Assembly: GCA_019119635.1 (NCBI GenBank)
Contig: DWWP01000050.1
Coordinates: 1-37,058, forward strand
DNA from: Candidatus Dietzia intestinipullorum
Lineage (GTDB): Bacteria; Actinomycetota; Actinomycetes; Mycobacteriales; Mycobacteriaceae
Length of the DNA: 37,058 nucleotides
Reading direction: 5' to 3'
In this document: one piece after another, positions 1 through 8,456 of the stretch
Layout: every line of letters begins with the position of its first letter
How positions within the stretch are numbered: the first letter of the stretch is position 1
The notes under the pieces: model-generated
Seen by the model: the letters and a program-made list of their open reading frames with translations, nothing else
Told to the model about the DNA's origin: nothing
Database searches by the model: none
Position numbers and translations under genes: made by a program

Positions 1-1
1 G

Positions 2-604
2 CTAGAACCACTTCCAGGTCTTGGGGATGCGCTCCCCCGCCGCGAGGATCTTGATCTTGGCGGTGGCCATGAACCCGTTGATCTCGAAATCCAGGTGCGG
101 GCCGCCGCGGATCTCGTATTTACCCTCGTCGATCTTGAGGTCGGACCAGGTGCGGTTGCCCGTCACCGCCACCGACACCCCCGGGGGCAGGAGGATCTTG
201 GCCGTGGCCGCCCACAGGTCGAGCTGGACGTGCGTACGCGGCCGGTCGACCACCGCCTCGCGGGCGTCGAGGTAGATGTCGCCCATCCAGGAGGTGAGCC
301 GGTACTCGTCGGGCAGCGTCCACCGCCCCTCGCGCTTGAGGGTGTCGAAGACCGAGGTCTTCTTCTGGCTCTCGTCGACGGTGATCGCGCTGCCCGGGCG
401 GGTGGCGGGCGCCTGGGCCGGCGGTCGGGTCCGCTCCTCCGGGAGCCCGCTCAGCGCGACCTCGAGCTCGGCGGGGCAGGTGGCCGCCCAGATCTTGGCG
501 GCCCGGTCCGAGAATTCGGAGAGCGTCAGCTCCCCGCGGCCGACCATCGCCTCGAGCTTCTGCTGGGCGATGGCGCGGGGGTCGTGGTATGGCTCCTGCG
601 TCAT
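2..604 (-). CDS. DUF1707 domain protein with LiaF-like C-terminal domain
   Basis: A 200-residue soluble protein of unknown role. Residues 8-57 form a DUF1707 (SHOCT-like) domain, recognisable by the pattern DPRAIAQQKLEAMVGRGELT, then FSDRAAK and a closing LSGLP. After a Pro/Ala-rich linker (about 60-75), residues 95-190 are beta-rich and resemble the C-terminal domain of LiaF-type cell-envelope stress proteins (WTLPDEYRLTSWMGDIYLD, then LPPGVSVAV). I see no membrane segment. The stop is TAG just inside the window. The ATG overlaps the stop of the upstream DUF302 gene as ATGA, so the two genes are probably translationally coupled. A part in envelope stress or regulation is inferred from the domains only. 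Confidence 0.8.
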   Translation of the reverse strand: MTQEPYHDPRAIAQQKLEAMVGRGELTLSEFSDRAAKIWAATCPAELEVALSGLPEERTRPPAQAPATRPGSAITVDESQKKTSVFDTLKREGRWTLPDEYRLTSWMGDIYLDAREAVVDRPRTHVQLDLWAATAKILLPPGVSVAVTGNRTWSDLKIDEGKYEIRGGPHLDFEINGFMATAKIKILAAGERIPKTWKWF

Positions 605-990
605 CGGGGGCCGAGTCCCTTCATGATCGTCACCAGGTCGGCGGTCAGGTCGTCGGTGAGGTCGTGCAGGCCACCCGAGATCGCCTGTGCCATCAGGGCC
701 GGGTTCAGGGTCTGGATCACGCAGCCCCCGCCCACCTCGCGGATCACCACGTTCCGGGGCAGGAGGAGGGCGACGTCACGGTTCACCTCGAACGACCGGC
801 GGGCGAACTCCGGGTCGCAGGCCGCGAGCACGTGGGCCCGCTCGGCGGCGGCGCCTCCGCGCGGGCCGAGCACCTCGTCGAGGTCGAACTCGTGGAGGAT
901 CCGGAAGCCCTTCTCCACCAGGGCCTCCCGGGTGGCCCGAACCGCCTCGTCGAAGGCCATCGAGGTGACGGTCTCGATCGCGACATCCAT
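601..990 (-). CDS. DUF302 family protein
   Basis: A 129-residue protein covered almost entirely by a DUF302 domain. Typical family patterns are FDEAVRATREALVEKGFRIL near the N-terminus and VLAACDPEFARRSFEVNRDV followed by ALLLPRNVVIRE in the middle. The family is a small soluble alpha/beta fold without a firmly known function. It is first in a two-gene unit with the DUF1707 gene (ATGA overlap). It lies 32 bp downstream of the CsoR/CstR-like regulator on the same strand, so it may belong to that regulator's operon. That link is inferred from spacing. A GGGAG element 8 nt upstream supports the ATG. Confidence 0.82.
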   Translation of the reverse strand: MDVAIETVTSMAFDEAVRATREALVEKGFRILHEFDLDEVLGPRGGAAAERAHVLAACDPEFARRSFEVNRDVALLLPRNVVIREVGGGCVIQTLNPALMAQAISGGLHDLTDDLTADLVTIMKGLGPR

Positions 991-1022
991 GGGACGAGTC
1001 TCCCACGTCCCCGTGTACGAGG

Positions 1023-2548
<1,526 letters not shown>

Positions 2549-2585
2549 AGGACTCCCTCCGGGTGCGCCGGGAGACCCCCGGCAC

Positions 2586-2653
2586 TGAAACGTGTTCTCA
2601 TTACGATAGTCGCATTGTGTCATGCGATACATGCGTATAGGGAACGTGTTGCA
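2586..2653 (-). promoter_or_regulatory. two KstR-like operator boxes upstream of the alcohol dehydrogenase
   Basis: Two AACGTGTT cores lie at 2589-2596 and 2643-2650, in the same orientation. The 14-mers TGAAACGTGTTCTC (2586-2599) and GGGAACGTGTTGCA (2640-2653) each match 7 of the 8 fixed positions of the KstR consensus TnnAACnnGTTnnA. A minus-strand -10-like TATCGT sits at 2608-2603, which would place the start of transcription inside the proximal box, a position suited to repression. The KstR motif is established knowledge; its use here is an inference. Confidence 0.5.
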
Positions 2654-2715
2654 GTTTTCCCGGTGCGAGAGCCCGACTCACGGGCCGGACGCCCCCGTCC
2701 CCGGCCGGATCGGAC

Positions 2716-3099
2716 CTACTCCTGACCGGCGTCCTGCTCCGCCTGGGCCTCCTCGACGGCCTTGCGGACCTCGTCCATGTCCAGACCCTTGATCTGCGTG
2801 ACCAGGTCGTCGAGCGCCTGCTCCGGGATCGCACCCGAGTGGCGGAACACCGCGATCCCCTCGCGGAACGCCATGAGCGTGGGGATGGACTGGATCTGGA
2901 GCATCGCGCCGAGCTGCTGCTCGGCGTCCGTGTCGACCTTCGCGAAGGTGATCTCCGGGTTCTTGCCCGAGACCTTCTCGTAGACCGGCCCGAAGGCCTT
3001 GCAGGGACCACACCACTCGGCCCAGAAGTCCACCAGCACGATCTCGTTCTCGGTGACGGTCTTCTCGAAGTCCGCGGTGGTGATGTCGACGACTGCCAT
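2716..3099 (-). CDS. thioredoxin
   Basis: A 127-residue cytoplasmic thioredoxin. The active site WCGPC is at residues 29-33, preceded by LVDFWAE. The cis-proline motif is IQSIPTLMAF and the following FREG turn is present. Compared with a normal 105-110 residue thioredoxin it has an extra acidic helical tail (DMDEVRKAVEEAQAEQDAGQE, taken as two parts around residue 117). The ATG is preceded by a clear AGGAGGG Shine-Dalgarno. It stands between the hydrolase and the alcohol dehydrogenase on the same strand, but 167 bp separate it from the dehydrogenase gene, which probably has its own promoter. No signal peptide is seen. Confidence 0.93.
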   Translation of the reverse strand: MAVVDITTADFEKTVTENEIVLVDFWAEWCGPCKAFGPVYEKVSGKNPEITFAKVDTDAEQQLGAMLQIQSIPTLMAFREGIAVFRHSGAIPEQALDDLVTQIKGLDMDEVRKAVEEAQAEQDAGQE

Positions 3100-3196
3100 G
3101 ACTTGCCCTCCTAGTGGGACGAGGCGCCTGCTGCCCCGGTTAGGTTCAACGTCACCCCACACTACGGATCGTCCCCCCTGCGGGCGACTGCCGCCG

Positions 3197-4096
3197 TCAC
3201 GCTGCCCGCGGCGGCGACCCCACCACCTCGGCGAGGAACCATTCGAGCTGGTCGAGGAACACCGCGTTGTCGTCTCCGGCGACCATGTGACCGGCGTCCG
3301 CGACCTCGTGGACGTGGGCATCGGGCAGGTGCTCGAGCAGGTGCCGCACCGATTCGTCACTGACGATGTCGGACACCGAGCCACGGATGAGCATGGTGGG
3401 CTGGACGATCCGCGGCAACAACCTCTCGAAGAACTCGTTGCCGATCTCGGCATTGTCCCCCGAGGCGCCGCCCACGAACCGAGGGTCCCAGTGCCAGTGC
3501 CACCGCCCGTCGTCGCGGAGACGCAGGTTCTTCCGCAGGCCCTCGACGGAGGCCGGACGCTTCCTGCCCGGCTGGTACGCGGCGATCGCGTCGGCCGCCT
3601 CCTCGAGGCTCTCGAACCCGCCCAGGCCGGATCGCATGAACTCTCCGATGCGCTCGACACCGGCCGCCTCGATCCTGGGCGTCACATCCACGAGGACGAG
3701 CGCCCGGGCCACGTCCCGGCCCGTCCCCAGGGCGAGCATCGACGTGAGCCCGCCGAGCGAGGCCCCGACGATCACGGGTCGACGCGAGCCGAACCGCTGG
3801 GCGATGACGGCGTCGAGGTCCTCGGCCATCCGGTGGATGTCGTAGTCACCCTCGGGGTCCCACTCGCTGTCCCCGTGGCCGCGCGCGTCCATCGTGGTGA
3901 CGCGGTAGCCCTCGCCGGAAAGCCGCCGGGCGGCGCGGTTCCAGGAGAACCGGGTCTGCGCCCCGCCGTGGAGCATGAGAATCTCGTCCACCGGGTCCCC
4001 GCCGTCCGGTTCCCACACGTCGCCCACCAGGGTGATCCCGTTCCCCGCCACGGTGAACGTGTCCGGGACCCGGGCCTCCGTCTCACTGCTGGTCAT
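3197..4096 (-). CDS. alpha/beta hydrolase
   Basis: A 299-residue alpha/beta hydrolase. The oxyanion-hole segment is LHGGAQTRFSW (HGG at 43-45). The nucleophile elbow is GASLGG with Ser113. A late acid candidate is the Asp in RGSVSDIVSDE, and the catalytic His is in DAGHMVAGDD. The substrate could be an ester, an epoxide or a C-C bond; epoxide hydrolases would normally have Asp as nucleophile, so an esterase or C-C hydrolase is more likely. The chosen ATG has GGGAGG six bases upstream. An upstream ATG at 4129 would add 11 residues and would begin next to the KstR-like box, so I prefer the shorter form. It follows mftG by 57 bp. Confidence 0.88.
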   Translation of the reverse strand: MTSSETEARVPDTFTVAGNGITLVGDVWEPDGGDPVDEILMLHGGAQTRFSWNRAARRLSGEGYRVTTMDARGHGDSEWDPEGDYDIHRMAEDLDAVIAQRFGSRRPVIVGASLGGLTSMLALGTGRDVARALVLVDVTPRIEAAGVERIGEFMRSGLGGFESLEEAADAIAAYQPGRKRPASVEGLRKNLRLRDDGRWHWHWDPRFVGGASGDNAEIGNEFFERLLPRIVQPTMLIRGSVSDIVSDESVRHLLEHLPDAHVHEVADAGHMVAGDDNAVFLDQLEWFLAEVVGSPPRAA

Positions 4097-4131
4097 GTGG
4101 TGCCTCCCGCCGACCGTCTCCACCACCACGG

Positions 4132-4145
4132 TGGAACGTGTTCTC
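4132..4145 (-). promoter_or_regulatory. KstR-like operator box upstream of the hydrolase
   Basis: TGGAACGTGTTCTC contains GAAC-GT-GTTC, a perfect inverted repeat, and matches 7 of 8 fixed positions of TnnAACnnGTTnnA. It has the same AACGTGTT core and orientation as the two boxes at 2586-2653. A further partial arm GTTCTACCAC follows at 4151-4160 and runs over the mftG stop codon. It lies in the 57-bp gap between mftG and the hydrolase gene, which suggests the hydrolase is controlled separately from the mft operon. Confidence 0.5.
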
Positions 4146-4153
4146 GTTTCGTT

Positions 4154-5422
4154 CTACCACGCCTGCTCGGAGACCATGCGCGCGGCGAGGTCCTCGGCCA
4201 CCGCCAACACCGAGTAGTAGGGGCCCCGGAGTGGCAGCGTGGGAAAGACGGAGGCGTCCGCCACCCGCAGGCCCCCGACCCCGAGTACCCGGCCGGAGTC
4301 ATCCACCACCTCGCCGATCCGCGCCGAGCCGGACAAGTGCTGCGACGTGGACACGACGGGGGACGCGTCCAGCCCCAGTCGCTCCCCCACCAGTGCCGCA
4401 GCCTCGTCGAGCGCCGCCGCGTCGCGGGAGTCGGGACGGGCGTCGAGCACCACCCGGACACCGCCGTCAGGCTGCGGTCTGACCTCGCCCCGGCCCGCCG
4501 CGTTCATGAGCGCGATCCCGATCCGGTGAGGTTGCGGGTCCAGTCCCGGGATGACGCGGTGCAGCGGCACCGAGTACGGACGCACCTCGACCCGTGCGTC
4601 CCCGAGCTCCAGGCGGGCGACGCGGGAGAGCAGCGGCGGCAGCGCGCCAGGGAACGACTGCCCGGCGGAGGGGTCGCCGTCCAGCGCGAGGAGCACTTCG
4701 GGGTGCTCTTCCGTTCCCGTCCCCACGGGATGGCCGGTCCCGGGCCCGATCCCGGAGCCCAGCAGCAGTGCGGCGGTGCTGATGGCACCCGCGCAGAGCA
4801 CGACCGCCCCTGCGGGGACTTCCACGCCCTCGGTCAACACGACACCGTCACAGCGGCCGCCCTCGTGTCCCCCCGCCCACCGCAGCTCGCGCACGGGGGC
4901 ACCGGTGACCACGCGGGCGCCGGCGCCGGGGGGATTCCACGCGTCGAAGGCGGTCACGCGGTGCTCGCCACGGCGCGCCTGCGCGATCACGGAGAGGCGT
5001 CCCGGGAACGCCGCGGCCACACGGGCGGCAACCGGGTCGGACTGCGGGACGCGGGGGCGGAGGCGCTCGGCGGCGCGGGCCAGTCCGACGGCGTAGCGGC
5101 GCGGCCACCCGGGCCCCCACACCGCCAGTTCGGCGGGTGTCATGGGTGAGCAGTAGCCACCGTTGACCGCGCCGGAACCCCCGAGGGTGCGGCCGCGGGT
5201 CAGTTCGAGCGGCACGCCGCCGAGCTCGGCATCGTGGTGGGCCACCACCCGCGATTCCGGCCCCACGTTCAGAAGGCCCGCGCGCCGGGACGCCAGTTCG
5301 GCGCCCGCCTCGAGCAGGAGTACGTCCGCTCCCGCCTCCGCCAGGCGACGGGCCATCACGCAGCCGGCGGGACCGGCGCCCACCACCACGACGTCCGCCC
5401 CGGCCGGCGGCCACGTACTCAT
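4154..5422 (-). CDS. mftG: mycofactocin system GMC oxidoreductase MftG
   Basis: A 422-residue FAD-dependent GMC-family oxidoreductase. The N-terminal dinucleotide fold is VVVGAGPAGCVMARRLAEAG (residues about 11-30), ending in LLLEAG. The GMC signature region is LTRGRTLGGSGAVNGGYCSP. The C-terminal domain carries the SQHLSGSARIG motif with the catalytic His region and closes with VADASVFPTLPLRGPYYSVLA, split at position 400. MftG is reported to feed electrons from reduced mycofactocin into respiration. It starts with ATG in a four-base ATGA overlap with the end of mftF, so it is the last gene of the mft operon. At 422 residues it is shorter than generic choline-type GMC enzymes, as expected for this subfamily. 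Confidence 0.9.
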   Translation of the reverse strand: MSTWPPAGADVVVVGAGPAGCVMARRLAEAGADVLLLEAGAELASRRAGLLNVGPESRVVAHHDAELGGVPLELTRGRTLGGSGAVNGGYCSPMTPAELAVWGPGWPRRYAVGLARAAERLRPRVPQSDPVAARVAAAFPGRLSVIAQARRGEHRVTAFDAWNPPGAGARVVTGAPVRELRWAGGHEGGRCDGVVLTEGVEVPAGAVVLCAGAISTAALLLGSGIGPGTGHPVGTGTEEHPEVLLALDGDPSAGQSFPGALPPLLSRVARLELGDARVEVRPYSVPLHRVIPGLDPQPHRIGIALMNAAGRGEVRPQPDGGVRVVLDARPDSRDAAALDEAAALVGERLGLDASPVVSTSQHLSGSARIGEVVDDSGRVLGVGGLRVADASVFPTLPLRGPYYSVLAVAEDLAARMVSEQAW

Positions 5423-6924
5423 CCGACCCCCCGTCGGACCACCTCGGGTCGCAGCGCCTCCGCCGAACCGGCCGCGATCGCCGACCGCCACACCCCGAGC
5501 CCGTAGGCCAGGTCGTCGAGCCGGTGGATCACCAGGTGGCCCAGGGGCTCGTCCGCGGGCATCCGGCCCGGGTCGCGATGGGACCACCAGTGCCACAGCC
5601 CCTCCGCGAGCGCGCCCACCACGAGCCTGCGACGCAAGGCGCCGACCAGACGCGAGCGCGAGGACGCCGTCGCCAGCAGCACCGCGGCCGTGACCGGCCA
5701 GTAGGGGCGCAGCAGCGCCTCGGGGACCTGACGTATCGAGCCCCCGACACCGCGCGCCACCAGCACCGCGGCCGAGGCACCGTCCCCGGTGAGCGCACGG
5801 GTACGCCACCAGGCACGCGCCGTCGCCGCAGCCGCCACCGCGAACCCGAGCGGCGTCAGACTCCACACCCCCGCCGTCGCCGCGAGCGACCACGGCGCCA
5901 CCACCGCGGGGGCGACGTGGGCCCCGTGTCGCTCGGCGAGGAGGGCGGCTCCGCGACCGTAGAACTCGCGACGCGCCAGGAGACGAGCCGCTCCGGTGCG
6001 GTGGCGGTGGGCGATCCGGGACGCGGGCTCATAGCGGATCCGCGCCCCCGCGGCGTCGGTGCGCCAGCACAGGTCCACGTCCTCGGCCACGCGCATGCGC
6101 TCGTCGAACGGGCCCACCCCGGCCCCCTCGGGCGCCGGGGGCAGCCGGTCCGGGCGCACGGCGAGCGCCGCGCTGGGCACGTAGGGCACCCGTGTCCGCG
6201 GCCGCACCCGCGCGGGAGCCGGCCCCATGTCGAGCGCGGAGCAGGCGGTCTCGTAGCCGCGCATCCAGAAGCGGCCGGGGTCGGCGGCGACGATCCGCGG
6301 GGCCACCGCCGCGACCACCGGGTCGTCCAGATGCGTGAGCAGCAGGTCCAGCCACCCGGGCAGCGGGATCACGTCGGCGTCCAGGTAGACGACGACGTCG
6401 GCCCCGGCGCGCACGGCCTCCGCGGTGCCGGTGTTGCGGGCGGCGGCGGGACCGCGTGCGCGGTCGTGGCGCACCACCCGGACCGACGCCGCCGGGGACG
6501 CCGCAGAGGCCGCGGGCCCCCGGACGGTCTCGGCCACCCGGACGGTCTCGGCCACCGGCGTCCGGGACCCGTCGTCGACGACGACGACCTGCAGCCCGCG
6601 TGCCAGTTCCGGCCGCAGCCCGCGGAGGAGTGCGTCCACGCCCGCGGCGTCGTCGCGGACCGGGACGACCACGCTCACGTGCTCGAGAGGTCGGAGCGGT
6701 CGGGGGCGCGTGACGTCCGGATGCGCCATCCCCCGGTCGGTGAGGGCTCTGGCCAACGCGGCGGAGCCGGGCCGGTCGGCACGGATCACCGCCCCGTCGA
6801 GCAGTGCGGCCGCCGCGGGCACCGGGGTGATCAGGCTGACCGGGTCACCTCCCAGCACCCGGAGGGTGCCCCCGGCGCGCAGGATCCGGGTGCCGGGGTC
6901 GAGGACCACGCGGGTCGGGCTCAT
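5419..6924 (-). CDS. mftF: mycofactocin glycosyltransferase MftF
   Basis: A 501-residue family-2 glycosyltransferase that adds the glucose chain to premycofactocin. The N-terminal 80 residues are a PqqD-like/MftF-specific part. The GT2 domain begins at VSVVVPVRDD (about 85), has VVVVDDGS, a DAD motif near residues 178-180 (VVYLDADVIP) and EDVDLCWR near 281. The C-terminal third has hydrophobic helices that may be membrane-associated. An 18-bp perfect tandem duplication at 6521-6556 gives VAETVR twice near residues 123-134. The ATG overlaps the mftE stop as ATGA, and the gene overlaps mftG in the same way. Confidence 0.93.
   Translation of the reverse strand: MSPTRVVLDPGTRILRAGGTLRVLGGDPVSLITPVPAAAALLDGAVIRADRPGSAALARALTDRGMAHPDVTRPRPLRPLEHVSVVVPVRDDAAGVDALLRGLRPELARGLQVVVVDDGSRTPVAETVRVAETVRGPAASAASPAASVRVVRHDRARGPAAARNTGTAEAVRAGADVVVYLDADVIPLPGWLDLLLTHLDDPVVAAVAPRIVAADPGRFWMRGYETACSALDMGPAPARVRPRTRVPYVPSAALAVRPDRLPPAPEGAGVGPFDERMRVAEDVDLCWRTDAAGARIRYEPASRIAHRHRTGAARLLARREFYGRGAALLAERHGAHVAPAVVAPWSLAATAGVWSLTPLGFAVAAAATARAWWRTRALTGDGASAAVLVARGVGGSIRQVPEALLRPYWPVTAAVLLATASSRSRLVGALRRRLVVGALAEGLWHWWSHRDPGRMPADEPLGHLVIHRLDDLAYGLGVWRSAIAAGSAEALRPEVVRRGVG
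6521..6556. repeat. perfect 18-bp tandem duplication within mftF
   Basis: CGGACGGTCTCGGCCACC occurs at 6521-6538 and again at 6539-6556 with no mismatch. On the coding strand it yields VAETVR-VAETVR in a linker-like stretch that continues into the low-complexity PAASAASPAAS. The length keeps the reading frame. Perfect identity suggests a recent slippage or duplication event. Confidence 0.95.
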
Positions 6925-7586
6925 CGCAGCATCCCGTCCCTCTCGCCCGGGGACCATCTGTCAAGGCGCTCGTCGGCGTCCGCCAGCAACGCCTCCCAGA
7001 GCCTGCGTCCCTCTGCCTCGGTAGCGGTGGTGGGGTCGCCGAGGATCCCGCCGGGGCTGACCGCCGCCACCCCGCCCTCGCGGAGCGCGGGCAGGAGCTC
7101 CGGCAGGGGGCGGGTGCAGCCGGGTACCGCGAGCTCGGGACGCACGCGCTCGGGATACAGGTGCAGCATGAGCGAGGTCTCGGCATGGCCCGCGTGGGTG
7201 TCCGAGGGATCCTCCGCGGTGCGGCAGGACAGCCAAGCCGCGTCGCGGCCTTCGCGGCGCAGACGCGGGATCGCCAGTCGTAGTGCGTCGACGTTGCCGC
7301 CGTGCCCGTTGATCACCACCAGACGGTCCGCCCACGTCGATACCGAGCGTCCGAGTTCGACCACGGCGGTGGCCAGGGCCTCCGTCCCGATCGACACGGT
7401 CCCGGGGAACGACTGGTGCTCACCGCTCGCGCCGTACGCCAGCGCCGGGAGTACGGTCGGCCCCCGACCGGCGACCGCCCGCGCGGTGGCCGCCGCCAGC
7501 AGGGTGTCAGTCTCGGTGGGCAGGTGCGCCCCGTGCTGCTCGGTGGCTCCGAGCGGGAGCACCGCCAGCACCGGGGCGTCCTCCAT
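6921..7586 (-). CDS. mftE: mycofactocin precursor peptide peptidase MftE
   Basis: A 221-residue creatininase-family metallopeptidase. MftE cleaves the modified MftA peptide to release the C-terminal Val-Tyr-derived core. Metal-binding motifs of the family are visible: GATEQHGAHLPTETDT with Glu16, His18 and Asp27, then NGHGGN near residue 95, and HAGHAETS with a further Glu. The ATG lies 5 bp after the stop of the SDR gene and is my preferred start; the same frame is open upstream, but that region is the SDR gene. The 3' end overlaps mftF by ATGA. The order mftD-SDR-mftE is unusual, because mftD and mftE are normally neighbours. Confidence 0.93.
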   Translation of the reverse strand: MEDAPVLAVLPLGATEQHGAHLPTETDTLLAAATARAVAGRGPTVLPALAYGASGEHQSFPGTVSIGTEALATAVVELGRSVSTWADRLVVINGHGGNVDALRLAIPRLRREGRDAAWLSCRTAEDPSDTHAGHAETSLMLHLYPERVRPELAVPGCTRPLPELLPALREGGVAAVSPGGILGDPTTATEAEGRRLWEALLADADERLDRWSPGERDGMLR

Positions 7587-7591
7587 TGCGC

Positions 7592-8407
7592 TCAGACCTT
7601 GATGGCGCCCATGTCGACGGTGAAGGTCGACGCCGTGATCGTCCGTGAGGCCTCCGAGGCGAGGAACATGACCGAGTCCGTGATGTCGTCGGTCTTGGCC
7701 ATCCCCATGCCGAGGATCGGCGTGAAGTGCGGCAGGAACTGGGGCATGTTCTCGAAGACGTCGTGTGCGCCCGGGTCCTCGCCACCCATCGGCGTGAGCA
7801 CGCCGTACGGGTGGATGGTGTTGACCCGGATCCGGTGCTCGCCCAGCTCCTTGGCAGCGGTCTGCGCCAGGCCCACGACGCCGTGCTTGGAGGCCGAGTA
7901 CGGCGACTGCACCGGCATGGCCTTGAGTCCGGCCACCGAGCTCACCAGGATGATCGAGCCACCGTTGTCCGCCTCGAGCATGTGCGGGATCGTGGCCTTG
8001 AGGGTCTTCCAGTAGCCGGTGAGGTTGATGTCGAGCGTGTCCTGCCACTGCTGCTCGTCGATCTCCCAGACCCGGCCCCAGTTGCAGATGCCGGCGTTGG
8101 CGATCACCACGTCGAGGCGTCCCCCGAACCGCTCCACGCCGCGCGTGACCAGGTCCTGCTGGAACGCCAGGTCACGGACGTCGCCGACCTCGGCGAGGAT
8201 CTCCCCGCCCTCGGCCTCGACCTTCTCGATGGTCGCGGCGAGGTCTTCCTCGGTCGCGGTCGGGTACCTCACGTACTCCGACGGCGCGGCGCACAGGTCC
8301 ATGCCGATGATCTTGGCGCCCTCGCGGGCGAACCGGATCGCGTGCTTGCGGCCCTGGCCGCGCGCGACGCCCGTGATGTAGACGACCTGGCCGTCGAAAT
8401 CTCCCAT
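7592..8407 (-). CDS. mycofactocin-coupled SDR family oxidoreductase
   Basis: A 271-residue short-chain dehydrogenase. The cofactor motif is TGVARGQG (residues 12-19), the NAG motif is IANAGIC, and the catalytic set is Ser157, Tyr170 and Lys174 (SSVAG and YSASKHG). Between the first two strands it has the extra segment DLCAAPSEYVRYPTATEEDL typical of mycofactocin-coupled SDRs, which keep NAD bound and pass electrons to mycofactocin. It is placed inside the biosynthetic operon, 49 bp after mftD and 5 bp before mftE, which supports co-expression with the cofactor. The alcohol or carbonyl substrate cannot be told from the sequence; carveol-type dehydrogenases are the closest known group. Confidence 0.92.
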   Translation of the reverse strand: MGDFDGQVVYITGVARGQGRKHAIRFAREGAKIIGMDLCAAPSEYVRYPTATEEDLAATIEKVEAEGGEILAEVGDVRDLAFQQDLVTRGVERFGGRLDVVIANAGICNWGRVWEIDEQQWQDTLDINLTGYWKTLKATIPHMLEADNGGSIILVSSVAGLKAMPVQSPYSASKHGVVGLAQTAAKELGEHRIRVNTIHPYGVLTPMGGEDPGAHDVFENMPQFLPHFTPILGMGMAKTDDITDSVMFLASEASRTITASTFTVDMGAIKV

Positions 8408-8456
8408 GTCGGAGGAACTCTCTTCTCTAGTGATGTAGTGGTGGGGAACCGGCGAG

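Noticed and set aside
2999-5149. 716-codon plus-strand open frame
   Set aside because: It runs across the thioredoxin start, the hydrolase and mftG on the other strand and has no domain-like sequence.
5524-7602. 692-codon plus-strand open frame opposite mftE, mftF and the SDR end
   Set aside because: Antisense shadow with low-complexity Arg/His/Gly composition. All three minus-strand genes have clear family motifs.
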